A stretch of 7,945 nt of DNA from NCBI GenBank assembly GCA_003854995.1, contig RQOI01000317.1:1-7945 (forward strand). The letters are read 5' to 3'. This document shows, in pieces, positions 1 to 5,439 of this stretch. This stretch comes from Candidatus Zhuqueibacterota bacterium. Lineage in GTDB: Bacteria; Zhuqueibacterota; Zhuqueibacteria; Residuimicrobiales; Krinioviventaceae. The notes beneath the pieces were generated by a model. The model did not search any database, was not told where the DNA came from, and was given only the letters and a program-made list of their open reading frames with translations. Each line of letters starts with the position of its first letter. The stretch's first letter is position 1. The translations under genes and the position numbers were made by a program.

Positions 1-552
1 GCGCCCAAAAAAGTACGCCACTGCAGAAAAGGACGGAATGGACGACGATGAACAAACCTTCCAGGCGCCCGCATCGACATCCTCCTGCTCATTCAAGCTG
101 GTCGCCTGATTGACATGAAACAACCGAATATTCGGATGATCAGCGGCCGCTATTTCTTCTCTGGCATTGTTAGAGTTATTCACTCCCCATTCCATGTTCG
201 ATTGGCCCGAACAAACCCATATCTCACCGACCATGACGTTCGACAGCTGGATCGTCTCCTTGCCGATTATTTTCAGCGTGAATGGTCCGCCCGCTGGCAT
301 GGGATCGAGCCGGATCATCCAGGCGCCGTTTTCATCGGCAACGGTCGCCTTTTTCTGATCCTGGAATTCGACTGTCACTTTGCCCGCCGGCGTCGCTTTT
401 CCCCACACCGGGACTTTGATCTCCCGCTGCAAGATCATGTCATCAGTGAAGAGAGACGGCAAGGTGATCTGTTCAGCCGGAGCGGCAAAATAGGCGCAAT
501 GGGTCACGCACATCAAAATGCAGAGTGCGCAGAGTATGCATCGTTTCATCAT
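1..552 (-). CDS. Sialate O-acetylesterase-type secreted esterase (5' part, runs off left edge)
   Basis: The minus strand is open from an ATG at 552 to the window edge (184 codons seen; 3' end missing). Residues 1 to about 24 look like a signal peptide (basic MMKR, then a hydrophobic Cys/Leu-rich stretch, then CAYFAAPA), so the product is probably exported. Residues 30-105 resemble the N-terminal beta-sandwich of sialate 9-O-acetylesterases (LPSLFTDDMILQR, then VPVWGKATPAGKVTV). GEIWVCSGQSNMEWG at 109-123 is the family's nucleophile block, with Ser118 (codon 199-201) as the expected catalytic serine. Family members are usually 500-650 aa, so about a third is visible; the His/Asp residues lie outside. 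They remove O-acetyl groups from sialic acids or act on acetylated polysaccharides; the substrate here cannot be told. A GGAG sequence 5-8 bases upstream supports the ATG pair at 552/549. Confidence 0.9.
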   Translation of the reverse strand, partial: MMKRCILCALCILMCVTHCAYFAAPAEQITLPSLFTDDMILQREIKVPVWGKATPAGKVTVEFQDQKKATVADENGAWMIRLDPMPAGGPFTLKIIGKETIQLSNVMVGEIWVCSGQSNMEWGVNNSNNAREEIAAADHPNIRLFHVNQATSLNEQEDVDAGAWKVCSSSSIPSFSAVAYFFGR

Positions 553-596
553 TTTTCTCCGTGTGAAATGCTGGTCTATTATGAAATGCAGTCGAA

Positions 597-602
597 ATTA
601 TA
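597..602 (-). promoter_or_regulatory. Possible -10 box for the esterase gene
   Basis: The minus strand reads TATAAT here, 45 bases upstream of the esterase start. No convincing -35 box is found at 16-18 bases spacing, and the region is AT-rich, so this is only a candidate. Confidence 0.25.
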
Positions 603-610
603 AAAAATGC

Positions 611-664
611 ACCATTTTAAAAAGGACTTTTTCAGGCGCGATGAATTTAAGACCATTTTGAAAA
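611..664. repeat. Pair of 13-base direct repeats in divergent intergenic region
   Basis: ACCATTTTAAAAA at 611-623 and ACCATTTTGAAAA at 652-664 differ at one base and are 41 bases apart, close to four helical turns. They lie between the divergent esterase and rarD genes, a plausible place for a regulator to bind. The sequence is AT-rich, so chance similarity is possible. Confidence 0.35.
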
Positions 665-718
665 CAGCTTGTTAATTTGTTCAAGTTTACTTTTATTGGT
701 ATCAATTTTGAGGAAAAT

Positions 719-1600
719 ATGGACAAGGGAATTGTACACGGTTTTGGCGCCTACTTTTTGTGGGGTTTATTGCCAGTCTACTGGAAACTCCTGGGGCACG
801 TTTTGCCTCTCGAAGTTCTGGTCCACAGAATGCTATGGTCTCTTGTCTTTGTGCTCCTCGTTCTGGCGGCGCGACGGCAGTGGCAGTGGATAAAAATCGT
901 CCGCCAGCGGCCGCGGTATGTCCTCATTTTTATCGTGACAGCGCTGCTCATCTCTCTCAATTGGCTCACCTACATTTGGGCGGTCAATAACGATTTTATC
1001 CTCGAAGCGAGCCTGGGTTATTTCATCAATCCGCTCATCAATGTGCTGTTGGGTGTGCTGTTTTTGAAGGAACGATTGCGCCCGGCGCAGACCGCTGCCA
1101 TCATTTTGGCCGCCTTCGGCGTCATCTATCTCACATTGAGCTATGGCGCTTTCCCCTGGATCGCTCTCATACTGGCGTTCTCATTTGGCTTTTATGGCCT
1201 GTCGAGAAAAATAGCGTCGCTGGGGGCAATCGAGGGGCTGGCTGTAGAGACAGGAGTTCTCCTTTTACCCGCACTGGCGGTCATGCTCTATTTTGAAAAA
1301 TCGGGACAAGCTGCATTTTTGCACGGCGCCTCATCCACATCAGTCTTGCTCATTTTTTCCGGCGCCATCACTGCTGTCCCACTGCTGCTCTTTTCCATTT
1401 CGGCGCGCCGCATCACCCTGGTGGCTTTGGGAATTCTGCAGTATATTGCGCCAACATTGCAGTTTGTCATCGGCATTCTGCTCTACGGAGAGCCGTTCAG
1501 CCGCACCCGTTTCATTGGTTTTTGCATCATTTGGAGCGCCTTGATCATTTTCACCATCGAGAGCCTCATGCAGAGTCGTCGCGCAGCAGTGCTGAAATGA
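719..1600 (+). CDS. rarD: RarD protein, EamA/DMT-superfamily transporter
   Basis: A 293-aa inner-membrane protein, close to the usual RarD length of about 295 aa. It is hydrophobic throughout, with about ten likely membrane segments forming two EamA-type halves. Family signatures are clear: AYFLWGLLPVYWKLL (11-25), a His-Arg pair at 36-37, NWLTYIWAVNN (81-91), EASLGYFINPLINVLLG (96-112) followed by the cytoplasmic KERLRPAQ loop, and QYIAPTLQF (241-249). The ATG at 719 is chosen because GAGG (710-713) lies five bases upstream and the protein then begins like other RarD proteins; an in-frame TTG at 677 would add 14 residues unlike the family. The name comes from a chloramphenicol-sensitivity label in proteobacteria; the physiological substrate is not established. 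It appears monocistronic: the next gene starts about 200 bases on and is unrelated. Confidence 0.93.
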   Translation: MDKGIVHGFGAYFLWGLLPVYWKLLGHVLPLEVLVHRMLWSLVFVLLVLAARRQWQWIKIVRQRPRYVLIFIVTALLISLNWLTYIWAVNNDFILEASLGYFINPLINVLLGVLFLKERLRPAQTAAIILAAFGVIYLTLSYGAFPWIALILAFSFGFYGLSRKIASLGAIEGLAVETGVLLLPALAVMLYFEKSGQAAFLHGASSTSVLLIFSGAITAVPLLLFSISARRITLVALGILQYIAPTLQFVIGILLYGEPFSRTRFIGFCIIWSALIIFTIESLMQSRRAAVLK

Positions 1601-1713
1601 ACGTCGATAAATTCAAAATGTGTTGAATCTTTATGCTCTTTGCGGCATCTTGTCATGAGAATGATAAAAAATGCAAATGATTCCTTCTTAATAATTGTAT
1701 TGATTGAGATCGG

Positions 1714-1742
1714 TTGTAAAGGAAGGATTATTTTTGTCTAAA
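1714..1742 (+). promoter_or_regulatory. Candidate promoter for squalene/phytoene synthase gene
   Basis: TTGTAA at 1714-1719 and TCTAAA at 1737-1742 are 17 bases apart, each matching four of six positions of the housekeeping sigma-factor boxes. A Bacteroidota-type TAnnTTTG motif (TATTTTTG, 1729-1736) overlaps the same stretch. I cannot tell which applies, if either. The proposed -10 falls inside the first palindrome described in the next entry. Confidence 0.25.
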
Positions 1743-1784
1743 AATTGTTAGATAATTCTGACTAAAATTAGACATAAAATAGAC
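1736..1784 (+). promoter_or_regulatory. Two CTAA/TTAG palindromes plus a repeat, possible operator
   Basis: CTAA-6-TTAG (1738-1751) and CTAA-2-TTAG (1762-1771) have centres 22 bases apart, about two helical turns. The second overlaps TAAAATTAGAC (1763-1773), which recurs with one base missing as TAAAATAGAC at 1775-1784. The cluster lies between the rarD stop and the start of the squalene/phytoene synthase gene, over the likely promoter. Paired dyads on one face of the helix suggest a repressor or activator site, but no regulator is identified and the DNA is AT-rich. Confidence 0.35.
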
Positions 1785-1802
1785 GATTTGCCGAGACGGA
1801 AT

Positions 1803-2714
1803 ATGGAGCAATCTAAACGATCGATGCGGGCGGCTTTTGAATACGCGCGGTCCCAGGCAGAAAATTATTCAAAGAGCTTTTACCTGTCGTCAAAAATATT
1901 GCCGAAAAGTAAAAAATGGGATACTTTTGCCCTGTACAGTTTTTGCCGTTATGTCGACAATATCGTCGATAATCCGCGCGGGCGAACGGACGAGGAGTTG
2001 CTAGAGGAAGTCCTGTCTGTGTCGCAAGAATTGCGGATCGCTTTTCGGTGCGGCGAATCCGAGCATCCGGTGATCAAACCCTTTGTCGATGTTGCTGTTC
2101 GAAGAAATATGCCGCTGCAGTATCCGCTCGATCTTTTGGATGGCGTCAAAATGGACTTGATGAAAAATCGGCACGAGACCTTTGCCGATTTGTACGAGTT
2201 TGCCTATCGAGTCGCCGGCGTCGTTGGTTTGATGATGGCGCATGTGCTTGGCTTTGCAAACAGAGAGGCCCTGATCTATGCGGAAAAGCTCGGTGTGGCC
2301 ATGCAATTGACAAATATCCTGCGGGATGTTCAGGAAGATGCAAAGATGAACAGGATTTATTTGCCGCTGCAAGAGATGAAAGAATTTAATGTCGCTGAAG
2401 ATGATGTCATACGGGGCCGATTTACGGACGATCTGCGTCTGCTCATGCAATTTCAGGTCGATCGCGCGCATCGCTATTTTGAAGAAGCGCAGCCGGGAGT
2501 TGCGCTGCTGGAACAGGATTCGCGTTTCGCCATCAGCTCAGCCGCCAAGATTTATCGGGGGATTTTGCGGCGGATTGAAGATAATGGCTACAATCCATTT
2601 CTCGGACGAGTCTATGTGAGTCAGCAAAAAAAAATGGCCATTCTTTTCAGCGAAGTTATCAGGACGCGCATCTTGCAGCCTGTGGCCGAAATGATCGCAG
2701 CGTTTTTCAGTTGA
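1803..2714 (+). CDS. Squalene/phytoene synthase family protein (CrtB-like)
   Basis: A 303-aa head-to-head prenyl synthase, the usual length for bacterial phytoene synthase. It would join two prenyl diphosphates (GGPP to phytoene, or FPP to squalene or a C30 precursor) at the start of carotenoid or hopanoid/sterol-type lipid synthesis. Motifs in order: SKSFYLSS (23-30), the first Asp-rich Mg-binding motif DNIVD (52-56) after CRYV, GVKMDL (114-119), and the second motif QLTNILRDVQEDA (168-180) followed by NRIYLP (183-188). All catalytic Asp positions are present. The ATG at 1803 is preferred: a GGA lies just upstream, while an in-frame TTG at 1788 lacks a ribosome site. No desaturase, cyclase or prenyltransferase gene is adjacent, so the substrate and end product cannot be decided; the spacing of the motifs looks more CrtB-like than like eukaryotic squalene synthase. 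Confidence 0.92.
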   Translation: MEQSKRSMRAAFEYARSQAENYSKSFYLSSKILPKSKKWDTFALYSFCRYVDNIVDNPRGRTDEELLEEVLSVSQELRIAFRCGESEHPVIKPFVDVAVRRNMPLQYPLDLLDGVKMDLMKNRHETFADLYEFAYRVAGVVGLMMAHVLGFANREALIYAEKLGVAMQLTNILRDVQEDAKMNRIYLPLQEMKEFNVAEDDVIRGRFTDDLRLLMQFQVDRAHRYFEEAQPGVALLEQDSRFAISSAAKIYRGILRRIEDNGYNPFLGRVYVSQQKKMAILFSEVIRTRILQPVAEMIAAFFS

Positions 2715-2780
2715 AGGGCTGGAAGAAGAATCGCAATCGCCTGATAAAAAATGGCATAACAGTTTGATGCGATCATTTCG
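2687..2780. repeat. Perfect 13-bp inverted repeat across the synthase 3' end
   Basis: CGAAATGATCGCA at 2687-2699, inside the last codons of the synthase gene, is repeated exactly as its reverse complement at 2768-2780, with 68 bases between. In RNA this would fold the 3' end of the message into a long-looped hairpin. No T-run follows, so it is not a standard intrinsic terminator. Confidence 0.6.
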
Positions 2781-2861
2781 CCTGTTTCGTGCGACAAAGA
2801 GGTTCCGACTTTTTTGGCGACTGCGATGTAGACTTTACATTCTTTTACTTGCGAAATCAGA

Positions 2862-2895
2862 TTGTTTTACGTTTTTTAATGGAATTCTAAATTTG
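2862..2895 (+). promoter_or_regulatory. Candidate Bacteroidota-type promoter for the propeller gene
   Basis: TTGTTT (2862-2867) and TAAATTTG (2888-2895) match the TTTG/TAnnTTTG pattern of Bacteroidota promoters, 20 bases apart and about 30 bases before the ribosome site. The same bases can also be read as a weak housekeeping -35/-10 pair (TTGTTT, then TCTAAA at 2886-2891). This is motif matching only. Confidence 0.3.
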
Positions 2896-2927
2896 TGCTG
2901 TCGACGATACCAGGAGTTAATCCCCCA

Positions 2928-4313
2928 ATGAAAACATTCTCTTGCATTTCAATCCTCTTCTTTAGCTCGTTTGTCCTCTATGCGACCGATTGGACCAATT
3001 TTACTGCAGAAAACAGTGGCCTCGCAAGCAATATGGTCAAAGTAGTTGTGGTCGATCCGAGCGGCAACAAGTGGTTCGGCACGGATAAAGGCCTCTCGGC
3101 GTATGATGGCGCCAAATGGGTCACCCATGTGAAGGATGAGAACAAGCAAACCCTGGCCGATAATGATATCAATGATATCGCTTTTGAAGAATCGTCGTAT
3201 GGACCGGAATTATGGATCGCCACCGCGAATGGCGCTTCTGTCATCTCCATCCCCTCCATCGACGCCGTGACAATGGCGACGCCATATCGCACGGATAACA
3301 CGGGCATCATTGACAACCACCTGACATCAGTGGCTGTCGATCCGCTCCGACACGAACAATGGTTTGGCACTTTCAAAGGCGCTTCTCGATTCAGTTCTTC
3401 GGGCTGGCGTTCATTTGACCTGACGACCAATCCCGTTTTGGCATGGACCGATGTCACCTGCATCGGAGTGGACCCGGATAGCGGCTGGAAATATTTCGGC
3501 ACAAAGAACGGCGTCGTCGAAAACAATGGCGTGGCGCGATTGCGCACCAGTCTGACAGATGTAGACGCCATCACTGCGCCCTCCCCGTACAGCTCCGAAT
3601 GGAGCGGCTTGTGGTCCCCCAATGTCTACGCCGCATTTATGGACGCTGACGGATCGCAGTGGTTTGGCACGGATACGGGATTCGGCTATCACGACACAAC
3701 CGAGACCAAGGCCGGCTGGGAGTTTTTCACCGTTGACGATGGACTCGTTCACAGTTTTGTTCAGGCTATTGTGCGCGCGGATGAAAGGGTGATGTGGATT
3801 GGCACGAGCAACGGCTTGTCGAAATTCACCTACAAGTACGGCGAATGGGGCATCGAGGTGGATGACTTTACAAACTTAACCGTCGCGGACGGCCTGGTCA
3901 GCAACAACATTTTTGATCTTGCGGTTGATCGGGATGGCTCTTTGTGGATTGCCACGGACAACGGCGTGTCGCATTTCACGGGCGAGACTGGTATTGACGC
4001 TCCGTCGTCAGCGCAAAATCCGCAGGCGTATGGCTTGATGAGAAATTACCCCAATCCCTTCAATTCAGGCACCACGATTTCTTACACTCTTCCCTGTCGG
4101 GCGCACGTCGAGTTGTCCATTGTGAATTTGCACGGCGAAAGAATATACGGGCTTTTGAACACCATGCAATCAGCCGGCTCGCATTCGGCCGTCTGGAACG
4201 GACGCCTGTCCAATGGAGGCGCAGCGCCGACCGGCATTTATGTGGCCCTCCTCTCCGTTGCGGCGGCGGAGCACAGTTTTAAAAGTTCGCTCAAGATGTT
4301 GATGGTCAAATGA
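2928..4313 (+). CDS. Secreted two-component-regulator-type beta-propeller protein with type IX secretion tail
   Basis: A 461-aa exported protein. Residues 1-19 form a signal peptide (MKTF, hydrophobic core, likely cleavage after LYA). Residues 36-350 hold seven propeller repeats of the Reg_prop kind, each a V-D-x-x-G-x-x-W-F/I-G/A-T-x-x-G pattern: cores near 49-55, 95-102, 144-151, 188-195, 244-251, 289-296 and 339-346. Seven repeats are enough for one closed propeller. After a linker (352-368), residues 370-461 match the FlgD-like/type IX C-terminal sorting domain: NYPNPFN (373-379), TTISYTLP, then a KMLMVK end. No kinase, DNA-binding or transmembrane domain follows, unlike hybrid regulators carrying these repeats, so I infer a cell-surface or secreted binding/scaffold role with unknown ligand. 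The ATG at 2928 has AGGAG at 2912-2916; a GTG at 2895 would place extra residues before the signal peptide. It appears to be a single gene. Confidence 0.88.
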   Translation: MKTFSCISILFFSSFVLYATDWTNFTAENSGLASNMVKVVVVDPSGNKWFGTDKGLSAYDGAKWVTHVKDENKQTLADNDINDIAFEESSYGPELWIATANGASVISIPSIDAVTMATPYRTDNTGIIDNHLTSVAVDPLRHEQWFGTFKGASRFSSSGWRSFDLTTNPVLAWTDVTCIGVDPDSGWKYFGTKNGVVENNGVARLRTSLTDVDAITAPSPYSSEWSGLWSPNVYAAFMDADGSQWFGTDTGFGYHDTTETKAGWEFFTVDDGLVHSFVQAIVRADERVMWIGTSNGLSKFTYKYGEWGIEVDDFTNLTVADGLVSNNIFDLAVDRDGSLWIATDNGVSHFTGETGIDAPSSAQNPQAYGLMRNYPNPFNSGTTISYTLPCRAHVELSIVNLHGERIYGLLNTMQSAGSHSAVWNGRLSNGGAAPTGIYVALLSVAAAEHSFKSSLKMLMVK

Positions 4314-4319
4314 AATGGC

Positions 4320-4346
4320 AAAGCCTCTCACGAAAAAAGAGGCTTT
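4320..4346. terminator. Hairpin between convergent genes
   Basis: AAAGCCTCT (4320-4328) pairs perfectly with AGAGGCTTT (4338-4346) around a 9-base loop. It lies wholly between the stop codons of the propeller gene (ends 4313) and the minus-strand hypothetical gene (ends 4348), so it can serve both. The A/T ends of the stem give a short U-run in either direction, but no long T-tract follows on either strand. Confidence 0.65.
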
Positions 4347-4347
4347 G

Positions 4348-4692
4348 TTAATCTTCCTCGAACATGGAGATGATGTTTCCGCCACTTTCCTTGCGCTCGC
4401 TCTCCTCTGCCACTCTCGTTTCCGGATCACGAAAATCAGCATCAGGGGATTCTACCTTTTTGATCTGCATGGGAATGCTGTTCATCGTGAAAGGCTGACC
4501 GCGCATCTGTTCGTCATCGAGAATCCATGTCATGGACTTTAGCGGGACGGTGAGAATTAAAAAGGACATCTGCCACCAGTTTTTTTTATGATCAGGCTCG
4601 ATCTTTTCGACCCGGGCAAAGAAAACGGGTTCGTTTTCGATATAGACGAGAATCACCTCGCCGACCCTGAACATTTTGCCATAGGGTATCAT
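4348..4692 (-). CDS. Hypothetical protein, 114 aa, probably cytoplasmic
   Basis: No named family recognised. Coding is supported by AGGA five bases upstream of the ATG at 4692, a good promoter match further upstream, a hairpin just past the stop, and protein-like composition. Residues 6-80 look like a compact, beta-rich domain (FRVGEVILVYIENEPVFFARVEKIEPD, then WWQMSFLILTVP, then MTWILDDEQMRGQPFTM). Residues 81-114 are polar and acidic (many Glu/Asp/Arg) and are probably disordered, ending SMFEED. There is no signal peptide or membrane segment. The pattern recalls small conserved proteins of uncharacterised function that I believe occur in other Gram-negative phyla, but I cannot verify this. 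It diverges from the pyr operon and shares its control region, which does not prove a functional link. A TTG immediately before the ATG is a less likely start. Overlapping plus-strand open frames here are not credible genes. Confidence 0.75.
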   Translation of the reverse strand: MIPYGKMFRVGEVILVYIENEPVFFARVEKIEPDHKKNWWQMSFLILTVPLKSMTWILDDEQMRGQPFTMNSIPMQIKKVESPDADFRDPETRVAEESERKESGGNIISMFEED

Positions 4693-4725
4693 CAATGTCC
4701 TTTTGGATTTTGCAGCAACTGTATC

Positions 4726-4754
4726 ATTCTAATAATTCTTGTCATAAAAATCAA
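4726..4754 (-). promoter_or_regulatory. Promoter for the 114-aa hypothetical gene
   Basis: On the minus strand, TTGATT (4754-4749) and TAGAAT (4731-4726) are separated by exactly 17 bases, matching four and five of six consensus positions of a housekeeping promoter. The predicted start near 4719 gives a leader of about 27 bases, with the AGGA ribosome site correctly placed. Confidence 0.5.
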
Positions 4755-4778
4755 GCTGTTTCACCTGCCAAAAAACAC

Positions 4779-4807
4779 TTGCTTCTCATGCGCAATTTAT
4801 TTAACAT
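4779..4807 (+). promoter_or_regulatory. Candidate promoter of the pyr operon
   Basis: TTGCTT (4779-4784) and TAACAT (4802-4807) are 17 bases apart, with three and four consensus matches. Transcription would start near 4814, giving a leader of about 68 bases that contains the terminator hairpin before pyrR. The match is weak; a start further upstream would allow a longer leader. Confidence 0.3.
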
Positions 4808-4829
4808 TTACGGATGAGGAGAGACGGGA

Positions 4830-4859
4830 CCTTCTGGCATAGTCGGAAGGCTTTTTTTT
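4830..4859 (+). terminator. Intrinsic terminator ahead of pyrR, probable attenuator
   Basis: CCTTCTG (4830-4836) pairs with CGGAAGG (4844-4850), including one G-U pair, around a 7-base loop, followed by C and eight T (4852-4859). This is a textbook intrinsic terminator on the plus strand, 22 bases before the pyrR start. No plus-strand gene ends nearby (the nearest stops at 4313), so attenuation of the pyr operon is the natural reading. A competing helix is possible between AGGAG (4817-4821) and CTTCT (4831-4835), which would break the terminator. I do not see the Bacillus-type PyrR-binding loop. Confidence 0.65.
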
Positions 4860-4881
4860 GCCAACCCAAAAGGATTTTCGC

Positions 4882-5436
4882 ATGGAATTCAAAATAAAGG
4901 CGATCGTCATCGATAAAAACGGTCTGCACCGTACGATCACACGGTTGGCGCACGAGATCATTGAGCGGAACTCCGGCGCCACGAATTTGGCCATCATTGG
5001 CATCAGGACTCGCGGAGTGACCATTGCCGAGCGTCTGGTGAAGCAGATTGAGATCATTGAGAACAAGCAGGTGCCTTTCGGCATACTCGATATAACGCTC
5101 TATCGCGATGATTTTCGCATGCGGTTGAAACAGCCTGCTGTGCGCGCGACCGAGATCTCTTTTAACATTGACGATATGAATCTCATACTGGTGGATGATG
5201 TCATGTATACCGGACGGACATCTCGCGCCGCCCTCGATGCGCTGATGGATATCGGCCGGCCCGCGACCATTCAGCTGGCAGTACTGGTCGATCGCGGCCA
5301 TCGGGAATTGCCCATACAGCCCGATTATGTGGGAAAAGCTATGCCGACATCGATTGGCGAAGAAGTCAGAGTTTTGCTCAGTGAAGTCGATAACGATGAG
5401 TGTGTACTGTTAGTTGAAGCGTCTGAGGAGGTTTGA
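4882..5436 (+). CDS. pyrR: PyrR: pyrimidine operon regulator / uracil phosphoribosyltransferase
   Basis: A 184-aa type I phosphoribosyltransferase, the normal PyrR length. In characterised members it binds pyr mRNA in response to UMP/UTP and also converts uracil plus PRPP to UMP. Seen here: AIIGIRTRGVTIAERL (37-52), the DITLYRDD block (70-77) typical of PyrR, and the PRPP loop LILVDDVMYTGRTSRAA (101-117) with the paired Asp residues; VDRGHRELPIQPDYVGK (137-152) is the conserved C-terminal block. The ATG at 4882 has AAAAGGA seven bases upstream; an in-frame TTG at 4858 lies in the terminator T-run and is unlikely. It is first in an operon with pyrB, whose ATG is three bases past this stop. The terminator just upstream suggests RNA-level control, but whether this PyrR binds RNA cannot be read from the sequence. 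Confidence 0.95.
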   Translation: MEFKIKAIVIDKNGLHRTITRLAHEIIERNSGATNLAIIGIRTRGVTIAERLVKQIEIIENKQVPFGILDITLYRDDFRMRLKQPAVRATEISFNIDDMNLILVDDVMYTGRTSRAALDALMDIGRPATIQLAVLVDRGHRELPIQPDYVGKAMPTSIGEEVRVLLSEVDNDECVLLVEASEEV

Positions 5437-5439
5437 CCG

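Noticed and set aside
115..603. Plus-strand open frame of 162 codons over the left edge
   Set aside because: It is antisense to the esterase frame, which has a signal peptide and the GQSNM catalytic block. This frame has no ribosome site and an Arg/His-rich composition typical of a shadow.
1655..1666. Small hairpin TCAT-GAGA-ATGA followed by A-rich DNA as the rarD terminator
   Set aside because: The stem is only four pairs and is followed by TAAAAAA rather than a T-run on the coding strand.
2001..2471. Minus-strand open frame of 156 codons inside the squalene/phytoene synthase gene
   Set aside because: It lies opposite a gene with all family motifs and resembles no known protein.
4588..4842. 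Plus-strand open frame of 84 codons ending in the pyrR leader
   Set aside because: Most of it is antisense to the 114-aa gene, there is no ribosome site, and it runs into the terminator stem.
4801..5301. Minus-strand open frame of 166 codons across pyrR
   Set aside because: It is a shadow of pyrR and covers the terminator. Its sequence has no recognisable domain.
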